Assembly (NCBI GenBank): GCA_937967325.1
Contig: CALBSQ010000107.1
Location: forward strand, 1 to 7,599
Direction of reading: 5' to 3'
DNA from: an uncultured Chloroflexota bacterium
Lineage (GTDB): Bacteria > Chloroflexota > UBA4733
Length of the DNA: 7,599 bases
The position numbers and the translations under genes were made by a program. The notes below the pieces were generated by a model, which worked only from the letters and a program-made list of their open reading frames with translations, was not told the origin of the DNA and did no database searches. This document shows, piece after piece, positions 1-5,446 of the stretch; within the stretch, counting starts at the first letter, position 1; every line of letters begins with the position of its first letter.

Positions 1-46
1 TACACGCGTAAGATCGTCGGCAGCGTCAGATGTGTATAAGAGACAG
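1..46 (+). other. Illumina Nextera (Tn5) i5 adapter, not genomic
   Basis: Bases 14-27 are TCGTCGGCAGCGTC and bases 28-46 are AGATGTGTATAAGAGACAG. Together these are the Nextera Read 1 transposase adapter, and the last 19 bases are the Tn5 mosaic end. Bases 1-5 (TACAC) match the end of the P5 arm. Bases 6-13 (GCGTAAGA) match, from memory, the standard i5 index called S517/N517. The order P5 end, 8-base index, adapter is exactly that of a finished library molecule, so this is untrimmed adapter at a contig end. True genomic sequence begins at 47, one base before the argF stop codon. Any reading frame crossing this segment is an artefact. Confidence 0.98.
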
Positions 47-47
47 C

Positions 48-974
48 CTAACCCCCAACCCCCGCGAGCAGCCACTGCAATAGCGCCTTCTGGACGTGCA
101 GGCGGTTCTCGGCCTGGTCGAAGACGGCGGATTGCGGGCCGTCGATGACGTCGTCGGTGATCTCCTGTCCCCGCTTCGCCGGCAAGCAGTGCAGCACGAT
201 GCAGCGGGCTGGCGCTCGGTCAAGCAGGGCGGCGTTCAACTGGTAGGGCCGCAGGTCAGACAGGCGCTGCGCCGTCTGATCCTCCTGCCCCATGCTCACC
301 CAGACATCCGTATACAGGGCATCGGCGGAGGAGAGGTCGACGCGCGCAACGTCGGCCTCGACCTCCACTGCCGCGCCGCCGGCGGCGCGCGCCGCGGTCA
401 CGATTGCCGACGTGGGTGCGTAGCCCGGCGGGCAGACGACGGTTGTGCGCACGCCAAGTCGCGGCGCCAGCAGCAGCAACGATGTTGCGACATTGTTGTC
501 GGCATCACCGATGTACACCAGGTGGCGACCTTGCAGGCCACCGCAGCTCTCGTCCAGCGTCAACAGGTCGGCCAGCGCCTGGCAGGGGTGCTCCTGATCG
601 GTCAAGGCGTTCACCACGGGAACAGTGGCGGCCCGGGCAAACTCCACCAACTCCTGGTGGCTGCGCAGCCTGGCCACGACGCCATGTACGAAGCGAGAGA
701 GCACCCGAGCCACGTCGGCCGGACTCTCCCGCGAGCCCATCTTGACCTCGTCGTTGCCCATGTACATAGGATGGGCGCCCAACTCGTAGGCCGCGACGTC
801 AAAGGAGGCCTTGGTCCGCAAGGAGGGATGCTGGAACAGGATGGCGATAGTCTTGCCGAGCAGCGGACGGGGCGCCTCGGCGCCTCGACGGCCCTTTAGC
901 GCCTGGGCAAGAGCAAAGAGCTGTCGCACTTCGTCGGTCGAGAGGTCGGTGACGCTCAAAACATCCCGCTTCAT
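48..974 (-). CDS. argF: Ornithine carbamoyltransferase
   Basis: The 308-residue product is the usual length for an OTCase, the cytosolic enzyme that joins carbamoyl phosphate and ornithine to give citrulline in arginine synthesis. Visible motifs: a carbamoyl-phosphate loop FQHPSLRTK (residues 47-55, SLRT at 51-54), HPCQ at 129-132, GDADNN at 156-161, the ornithine loop DVWVSMG at 223-229, HCLP at 262-265 and the C-terminal VFDQAENRLHVQKALL. The SMG loop and HCLP identify OTCase rather than aspartate carbamoyltransferase. ATG 974 is chosen over an upstream in-frame ATG at 1022 because the family starts here and GGAAGGA (980-986) sits 5 bases upstream. The stop codon (48-50) lies two bases from the adapter, so the gene is complete only by luck. 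It is co-directional with ruvB, which ends 90 bp upstream. The His at residue 49, where many family members have Lys or Glu, is slightly unusual. Confidence 0.95.
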   Translation of the reverse strand: MKRDVLSVTDLSTDEVRQLFALAQALKGRRGAEAPRPLLGKTIAILFQHPSLRTKASFDVAAYELGAHPMYMGNDEVKMGSRESPADVARVLSRFVHGVVARLRSHQELVEFARAATVPVVNALTDQEHPCQALADLLTLDESCGGLQGRHLVYIGDADNNVATSLLLLAPRLGVRTTVVCPPGYAPTSAIVTAARAAGGAAVEVEADVARVDLSSADALYTDVWVSMGQEDQTAQRLSDLRPYQLNAALLDRAPARCIVLHCLPAKRGQEITDDVIDGPQSAVFDQAENRLHVQKALLQWLLAGVGG

Positions 975-1003
975 GAGAGTCCTTCCGCATCCTGGAATAA
1001 CGA

Positions 1004-1039
1004 AGGAAGGATCATACCGCATTCCCGGGCAAGCAGGCG
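1004..1039 (-). promoter_or_regulatory. Weak candidate promoter for argF
   Basis: In the 90-bp gap between ruvB and argF the minus strand carries TATGAT (plus-strand 1011-1016), a 5/6 match to the sigma-70 -10 box. It would give a leader of about 30 bases. The hexamer 17 bases upstream (CGCCTG) is a poor -35 box. argF may therefore have its own start in addition to read-through from ruvB. This is inference from motif and position only. Confidence 0.3.
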
Positions 1040-1064
1040 AATCCGACAGATGGGACGTCGGCGC

Positions 1065-2090
1065 TCAGAACAGCGACGGTTGCTGGCGCTCCGGTGGCGG
1101 CTCTTCGCCGAGGTGACGGTAGGCACTCGGCGTCGCCTTGCGGCCGCGCGGGGTCAGCTCCAGGAAGCCGTGCTGGAGCAAATAGGGCTCGTAGACATCT
1201 TCGATGGTTTCCGTCGCCTCGCTCATCGCCGCCGCCAGCGTTTCCTTGCCGACCGGCCGGCCGTCGAACTTGTGGATGAGGGTACGCAGCAGCTCGCGGT
1301 CGACCTCGTCCAGCCCCAGCGCGTCCACACCCAGCATCACCAGCGCGGCCTCGGTGGTCGGACGATCGATATGTCCGCTTGCTTTGACCTGAGCGTAGTC
1401 CCGCACGCGGCGGAGCAGGCGGTTTGCCACGCGCGGCGTGCCGCGAGCCCGCCGCGCAATCTCCTCGATGCCGTCCTCGTCCGCTGGCACCTTTAGTATG
1501 CGCGCCGAGCGCCGCAAGATCAGACAGAGCGCGTCGACGTCGTAATAGTCGAGCCGCAAGGTCGAGCCGAAGCGAGCGCGCAGGGGGGCGGTCAGGGCGC
1601 CGAAGCGCGTGGTGGCGCCGATCACGGTCACCTGCGGCAGCGGCACGCGGATGGAGCGCGCCCCCGGCCCCTGCCCGACCAGCACATCGACGGCGAAGTC
1701 CTCCATCGCCGGGTAGAGCACCTCTTCCAGGACCGGATTCAGCCGGTGGATCTCGTCGATGAAGAAGATGTCGTGCTGCTTCAGGCTGTTCAGCAGACCG
1801 ACCAGGTCGCCCTGCCGCTCCAGGGCAGGGCCGGAGGTCTCCCGCAGCGACACGCCCATCTCGTGCGCCACGATGTGGGCTAGGCTGGTCTTGCCCAGGC
1901 CGGGCGGCCCGTAGAGCAGTACGTGATCAAGCGCGTCCCCCCGAGCGCGCGCCGCTTCGAGCTGGATGCGCAACTGCTCCTTGACCGCATCCTGGCCGGG
2001 GAAATCTTCAAACCGTTGGGGACGTAGCCGCTGATCGGCAAGGATATCCTCGTCCGTTGGATTCGGAGTGATCACCCGAGGGTTCGCCAT
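1065..2090 (-). CDS. ruvB: Holliday junction branch migration helicase RuvB
   Basis: The 341-residue product is an AAA+ ATPase of normal RuvB length. RuvB hexamers pump DNA through the RuvA-bound Holliday junction in recombinational repair. Motifs in order: N-terminal RLRPQRFEDFPGQ (21-33), Walker A GPPGLGKT (61-68), Walker B with IDEIHRL (111-117), sensor 1 GATTR (158-162), the arginine-finger segment PLRARFG (169-175), sensor 2 GTPRVANRLLRRVRDYA (217-233) and the C-terminal winged helix from about 258 (GLDEVDRELL) to 328. ATG 2090 is chosen because RuvB proteins start about 20 residues before RLRP; the open frame continues far upstream only because stops are rare in GC-rich DNA. The Shine-Dalgarno is weak. 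The segment after sensor 1 reads RFGALTAPLRARFGSTLRL, where most RuvB have RAG..TAPLRDRFGI, which suggests a divergent lineage. ruvA and ruvC are not in the window. Confidence 0.96.
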   Translation of the reverse strand: MANPRVITPNPTDEDILADQRLRPQRFEDFPGQDAVKEQLRIQLEAARARGDALDHVLLYGPPGLGKTSLAHIVAHEMGVSLRETSGPALERQGDLVGLLNSLKQHDIFFIDEIHRLNPVLEEVLYPAMEDFAVDVLVGQGPGARSIRVPLPQVTVIGATTRFGALTAPLRARFGSTLRLDYYDVDALCLILRRSARILKVPADEDGIEEIARRARGTPRVANRLLRRVRDYAQVKASGHIDRPTTEAALVMLGVDALGLDEVDRELLRTLIHKFDGRPVGKETLAAAMSEATETIEDVYEPYLLQHGFLELTPRGRKATPSAYRHLGEEPPPERQQPSLF

Positions 2091-2131
2091 CGCTTGCAGG
2101 CCATTCTGCCACCGTACGGCATACGTGCTCC

Positions 2132-2161
2132 AGTGTAGGAGGTATGGGCTAGCGGCGTCAA
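2132..2161 (-). promoter_or_regulatory. Sigma-70-type promoter for ruvB
   Basis: Read on the minus strand, TTGACG (plus 2156-2161) is followed after 18 bases by TACACT (plus 2132-2137). These match the -35 box at 5 of 6 and the -10 box at 4 of 6 positions. Transcription would start near 2125, giving a leader of about 35 bases before ruvB ATG at 2090. No LexA-like palindrome is apparent in this 132-bp region, although ruvAB is SOS-controlled in some bacteria. Confidence 0.5.
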
Positions 2162-2222
2162 CGCCGGCCCTGCACGGCCCCCGGAATGGCACGCTATCAT
2201 AGGTCGTTAGGAGGCGCGACTG

Positions 2223-2975
2223 ATGGCTGTAGCTAACCTCGCCGAGACGGAAGACCTGCTCACGCCGCTCCTCGTGGCGGCGGTGGATGACACGAATGAG
2301 GCCCCTTGGATGACGATGCCGGAGTTCCAGTCCCTGGTCATTGCCCTGGTGTCGGGCATCTTGCGCCTGCACAACCGCCGCCGACATCTCGGCTGGCACG
2401 TGAGCACCGAGCTCGGCGTGAGCATGCCCAAGCCGGAGGGCAGCGGCACGCTTACGCTGGGCCCCGACCTGTTCGTGGTGGAGGCGGACGAGGGGTTGCG
2501 GACCTCCTGGAGTATCCCGGCCGAGGGCCGTCCACCGCGCTTCGTGCTGGAGGTGGTAACAGCGGAGAGCATAGAGCGAGACACCGCGCAGAAGCCTGGT
2601 TACTACGGGGCGATGGGGGTGGATGAGTATGCCATCTACTGGCCGTATCGTAAGGACGGGGGGCCGCGGCTGTTCGGCCACCGTCGAGACGAGGATGGCC
2701 AGTGGGCGCCCTGGAGTACGGAAGACCGGGGCGTGCTGCGGAGCCGGGCGCTGGGCGGGCTGGGGCTGGTGGTGGCGGAGCTGCCCTGGCTGCGGGTGCT
2801 CGACTCGCAGGACAATGTGCTCCCCTCCCCCGACGAGGAGGCGGACGCCCGCCTGCTGGCAGACGCGCGGGCCGAGCGCGAAGCCGGGCGGGCGGAGCGG
2901 GAGGCCGCGCGGGCGGTGGAGGCGGAAGCGGAGGTGGCGCGCCTGCGGGCACAATTGGAAGGATGGGCGGGATAG
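2223..2975 (+). CDS. Uma2-family (DUF820) putative endonuclease
   Basis: The 250-residue product has the Uma2/DUF820 fold, a PD-(D/E)XK-like nuclease family of unsettled biological role that is often present in many copies in Chloroflexota and cyanobacteria. Visible signature: PDLFVV (81-86, candidate catalytic Asp82), FVLEVVTAESIERD (107-120, candidate Glu110) with Lys124, then YYGAMGVDEYAIYWP (127-141), which matches the family's K..Y...GV.EYW.vdp pattern. Residues from about 205 to 246 form a highly charged Ala/Arg/Glu helix, probably a coiled coil, which is common in this family and likely mediates self-association. ATG 2223 has a strong TAGGAGG (2208-2214) 8 bases upstream. A possible -10 TATCAT lies at 2195-2200 without a clear -35. 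The gene diverges from ruvB and converges on the mreB-like gene, whose stop is 8 bp away, with no obvious terminator between them. Active nuclease function is inferred, not shown. Confidence 0.85.
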   Translation: MAVANLAETEDLLTPLLVAAVDDTNEAPWMTMPEFQSLVIALVSGILRLHNRRRHLGWHVSTELGVSMPKPEGSGTLTLGPDLFVVEADEGLRTSWSIPAEGRPPRFVLEVVTAESIERDTAQKPGYYGAMGVDEYAIYWPYRKDGGPRLFGHRRDEDGQWAPWSTEDRGVLRSRALGGLGLVVAELPWLRVLDSQDNVLPSPDEEADARLLADARAEREAGRAEREAARAVEAEAEVARLRAQLEGWAG

Positions 2976-2983
2976 GATCGGCC

Positions 2984-4069
2984 CTACGGAAAGGCGCCGG
3001 TCCCCGTCGCCAGCCTCCAGGCCGGCTGGCGCTGCGTTTCGGGTCGAAGGCTGCTGACCAGTCCCCGAACGACGCAGGTTTCCGGGGCCTCAGCCACCGT
3101 CACCGGCAGCCCGGTCAGGCCTGCCAACCAGGCGGTCAGCCCGCGCAGCCGAGCCCCACCGCCAACCAGGACTAGCCCGCGCTCCATCAGATCCTGGTTC
3201 AGCCCCGCGGGCGTCGCCTCCAACGCCGCCTGCACCGCCGCGCCAATCTCCGCGAGTGGCGCCGCGAGCGCCGATTGCAGTGCGGTGACCGGGACGGACC
3301 GGCTGACGAACTGCCCGCGACGCACGTCGCGACCGGGCACGTCGACCCTCCCCTCGGTCTCGTCGAAGCCGCCAACCCCGACACGGCACTTGAGTGACTC
3401 TGCCGTCATGGGGCCAACGGCCAGGGAGTATTCCCGCCGTAAGAGGCGCACGACGCACGCGTCCAGGTGCTCTCCACCTGCGCGCAAGGCATGGCGCACG
3501 ACCAGATTTCCGTTCCAAAGGACGCCGATGTCGGTAGCGCCGGCTCCCAGGTCCACCACCAGGTTGGCCCGACCATCGTCGAGCGGCACACCGGCGCCGA
3601 CCGCGGCGGCGCGAGATGCCGGGCGCAGCTCCAGCCGCGCCACACCGGCCTCGCGCAGCGCGGCGACCAGGGCGCGCTCCTCGAAGTCGCGCGCCGTGCC
3701 GGAGCAGCTCGCCACGACCGGAAGCAAGCGCCACAGCCGATGCCCCGGCGGTAGATGCGCCAAGGCCTGCCGCAAAAGGGCGATGGACGCATCCAGGTCC
3801 GCCACCCCACCGTTGCGTATGGGTCGGCGGACCAGCAGTGTTCCTGTCGCTCCCTCCGCCCAGGCGCCAAGCTCCGGCTCGTCGCCGATGAGGCCGCGGG
3901 CCGCCTCGCCCCATGCGAGGATCGAGGGGGAGTCGGGACGCTGAACGAGCAGCGAGGGCGCATTCAGGGCAACGTCCCCCCCTGGCAGAGCGATGCGTAG
4001 GTTGGCGGTGCCGAAGTCAATTCCGAGCGCCTGTGACCAGCCCAGGCCGATAATCCCGCTTAACCTCAC
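2984..4069 (-). CDS. mreB: MreB-family rod-shape protein (divergent)
   Basis: The 361-residue product is a bacterial actin homologue. MreB filaments bind ATP and guide cell-wall synthesis under the inner membrane. Visible: phosphate-1 loop GIDFGTANLRIAL (16-28), phosphate-2 loop LVVDLGAGATDIGVL (170-184), RAGGEHLDACVVRLLRREY (196-214), TAESLKCRVG (222-231), VPGRDVRRGQ (244-253), and the adenosine loop ERGLVLVGGGARLRGL (296-311) followed by VTVAEAPETCVVRG. Length and motif order fit MreB rather than FtsA or DnaK. GTG 4069 is chosen because MreB begins 10-20 residues before GIDFG. TTG 4075, two codons upstream, is a real alternative: GGGAG lies 5 bases from TTG and 11 from GTG. The conserved EEP-type stretch before AAAIGAG is replaced by PAS (150-152, in RPASRAAAVGAG), so ATPase behaviour may differ. 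It diverges from the RodZ/LysM gene, which fits a shared role in cell shape. Confidence 0.88.
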   Translation of the reverse strand: MRLSGIIGLGWSQALGIDFGTANLRIALPGGDVALNAPSLLVQRPDSPSILAWGEAARGLIGDEPELGAWAEGATGTLLVRRPIRNGGVADLDASIALLRQALAHLPPGHRLWRLLPVVASCSGTARDFEERALVAALREAGVARLELRPASRAAAVGAGVPLDDGRANLVVDLGAGATDIGVLWNGNLVVRHALRAGGEHLDACVVRLLRREYSLAVGPMTAESLKCRVGVGGFDETEGRVDVPGRDVRRGQFVSRSVPVTALQSALAAPLAEIGAAVQAALEATPAGLNQDLMERGLVLVGGGARLRGLTAWLAGLTGLPVTVAEAPETCVVRGLVSSLRPETQRQPAWRLATGTGAFP

Positions 4070-4391
4070 CCTCAACTCAACTCCCGACGAAGAAGCGGCA
4101 CAGCAAGGCGGTCCCGGCAAGCGCGCCCCAATTGGACTTTCCTTCCCGGCGCTCCCCATGTGTAGCACGGGGCGGCGAGCCGGTGAAACCGGTAGGAGCC
4201 TACGGGTACGGGCACTGACGGTGTGGACGGACGGCGTAACCTCGTTGCGAGGCGCGATTGTCAGTAGGAGGAAACGGGGGCCTGTAGCGGCACTGGCCGA
4301 GTGTGCTGCTAGGATGCGCGCACGGTGGCGATGGCAGGACCAACGGCGATCAGCGCCGTTACCGGCCTGGGCAGGACCCTGGATCGAGGCG
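4070..4391. promoter_or_regulatory. Long divergent intergenic region, structured leader
   Basis: This 322-bp stretch lies between the mreB-like and rodZ-like starts and contains no convincing gene. On the plus strand it holds several perfect inverted repeats: CCGGT-GAA-ACCGG (4181-4193), GTAGG-AG-CCTAC (4192-4203), CCTCG-TTG-CGAGG (4240-4252) nested inside ACTGAC (4214-4219) / GTCAGT (4260-4265), and AACGGCG-ATCAG-CGCCGTT (4342-4360). The last hairpin is flanked by direct repeats of GGCAGGACC (4333-4341 and 4370-4378). A strong Shine-Dalgarno-like AGGAGG (4266-4271) has no usable start codon near it. On the minus strand, TTTCAC (plus 4183-4188), an 18-base spacer and TACACA (plus 4159-4164) form a weak candidate mreB promoter. 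The density of hairpins suggests a regulatory leader for rodZ; its class is not established. Confidence 0.45.
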
Positions 4392-5297
4392 ATGCGAGAA
4401 ACCGGCGCCAAACTGCGGGCCGCGCGTGAGGCGCGCCATCTCAGTCTGGACGATGTGACCCGCTGTACGCACCTCCCCCTGCGCACGCTGACAGCATTCG
4501 AGGAAGGACGCGTGGCGGACCTGCCGCCGCCGTTATACGCGCGCAGCTTCCTGCGCCAGTACGCCACGCTGCTGGACCTGCCACCCGAGGAGCTCGTTGC
4601 GGACCTCGACCGCGAGCTTCCCCTGGCCCCTGCGCCTGACGCCTCCGTGTCCCCTCATGGTCACTCAGCCCGGTCGGCACGTGGCTCACTGGCGGGGACG
4701 GTGGCGCTCCTGCTGCTGGCGCTCGGCAGCGCCCTGTTCTACCGCCACACCCTGACCATCGACGGCCATCCAGGGGGCCGCATCGCTAACGCGACCTCGC
4801 CTACCGAAACGGCCGCGCCTACCGTAGGCACGGTCCCCACGGCGACGCCGTCGCCGTCCCTGCCGCGGTCGAGCCCCACCGCGCCGTCTCTGGCCGTCAC
4901 CGTACCCATGCCCACGGCGACGCCCTTGCCTGAGTCATCACCGACTTCCGCCCCGACCCCGCCTCCCCCGAGTCCCACGCCGGCCAAGCCGACCGCCGGG
5001 CCGGCCGCCACGCCCGCCCGCCCGGCGGCGCCAAGACCCCCGGCGGCGACTCAACCCGCTGTCGCCGCCGCGGTCACCGAGCGGCCCCAGACCGCGCTGC
5101 CGCCCCCGCCCTCGGACTCCACGCGGACGCCCGATCACACCGCCACGCCGGCGGCGACCTATCACGTCCGACCTGGCGACACGCTCACGGCGATCGCTCG
5201 GCGTTATGGCCTGTCGGTGACGGACATCGCCCGAGGCAACGACGTTACCGATCCGCGCAAGCTGCGCGCCGGGCAGACCCTGCGACTGCCGCGATAA
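4392..5297 (+). CDS. RodZ-like HTH membrane protein with LysM domain
   Basis: The 301-residue product starts with a RodZ-type helix-turn-helix (about 3-70: GAKLRAAREARHLSLDDV, then LYARSFLRQYATLLDL, the HTH_25 pattern). A basic stretch and one transmembrane helix follow (about 99-117, SLAGTVALLLLALGSALFY). Next come a long Pro/Thr/Ala-rich linker (about 135-253) and a C-terminal LysM (257-300: YHVRPGDTLTAIARRYGLSVTDIARGN...LRAGQTLRLP). In RodZ the HTH binds MreB and the protein crosses the inner membrane; LysM binds peptidoglycan GlcNAc. The outside half here replaces the usual RodZ C-terminal domain. The HTH-first, basic-then-TM order implies an inside N terminus. ATG 4392 is chosen because HTH_25 proteins start close to the helix bundle, but its ribosome site is weak (GAGG only 2 bases away). 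The frame is open back to 3993, and ATG 4314 is an alternative. Sequence upstream of 4314 overlaps the mreB region and looks non-coding. Confidence 0.88.
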   Translation: MRETGAKLRAAREARHLSLDDVTRCTHLPLRTLTAFEEGRVADLPPPLYARSFLRQYATLLDLPPEELVADLDRELPLAPAPDASVSPHGHSARSARGSLAGTVALLLLALGSALFYRHTLTIDGHPGGRIANATSPTETAAPTVGTVPTATPSPSLPRSSPTAPSLAVTVPMPTATPLPESSPTSAPTPPPPSPTPAKPTAGPAATPARPAAPRPPAATQPAVAAAVTERPQTALPPPPSDSTRTPDHTATPAATYHVRPGDTLTAIARRYGLSVTDIARGNDVTDPRKLRAGQTLRLPR

Positions 5298-5446
5298 CCC
5301 AAGGCGGATATCGTGAGCCGGGTCGGTCCACGTGGAGGTGTATCGGGGTAAAGCAATCTAGCAGTGGATGACTGCACGGGGCGATTGCGTGGCCGCACGC
5401 ATTGCCACGATTGAACCATATGTGGAGGCGATGGCATACTACCCCC
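5298..5446 (+). other. Intergenic gap with two small hairpins
   Basis: Between the rodZ-like stop and the purP-like start there is no gene. Two perfect inverted repeats are visible: GCAGT-GGATG-ACTGC (5361-5375) and TGCGTG-GCCG-CACGCA (5386-5401). Neither is followed by a T-run, so they are not typical intrinsic terminators, though either could stall or end transcription from rodZ with Rho. The purP promoter candidate lies just downstream of the second hairpin. Confidence 0.4.
5411..5440 (+). promoter_or_regulatory. Candidate promoter giving a leaderless purP mRNA
   Basis: TTGAAC (5411-5416), an 18-base spacer and CATACT (5435-5440) match the -35 and -10 boxes at 4 of 6 positions each. The predicted start point, about 7 bases past the -10 box, falls on the ATG at 5447. 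The ATG also lacks a Shine-Dalgarno at normal distance, since the nearest GGAGG (5424-5428) is 18 bases away. Both facts fit a leaderless transcript, a known mode in several bacterial phyla. Confidence 0.4.

Noticed and set aside
26..223. Plus-strand frame starting inside the adapter
   Set aside because: Its start lies in synthetic adapter sequence, and the rest is the opposite strand of argF.
2132..2152. AGGAGGTATGGGCTAG as a tiny plus-strand ORF
   Set aside because: The ATG abuts the ribosome site and a stop follows after one codon; it is more simply part of the ruvB promoter.
2091..2954. Open N-terminal extension of the RuvB frame
   Set aside because: It runs antisense through the Uma2 gene and adds nothing RuvB-like; RuvB starts at 2090.
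4131..4150. Minus-strand GGAAGGAAAGTCC resembling an RNase P RNA motif
   Set aside because: Only the short motif matches; none of the other conserved RNase P blocks or the required length is present around it.
4175..4275. Possible cobalamin riboswitch (GCCGGTGAAACCGG and CACTGAC)
   Set aside because: The B12-box core and the order of conserved blocks are not reproduced, and the downstream gene has no cobalamin link.
3993..4391. Long N-terminal extension of the RodZ/LysM frame
   Set aside because: It overlaps the start of mreB and has no domain. ATG 4314 is left as a minor alternative only.
4070..4567. Long N-terminal extension of the MreB frame, including ATG near 4159
   Set aside because: MreB needs only 10-20 residues before GIDFG, and the extension is low-complexity and overlaps the rodZ gene on the other strand.
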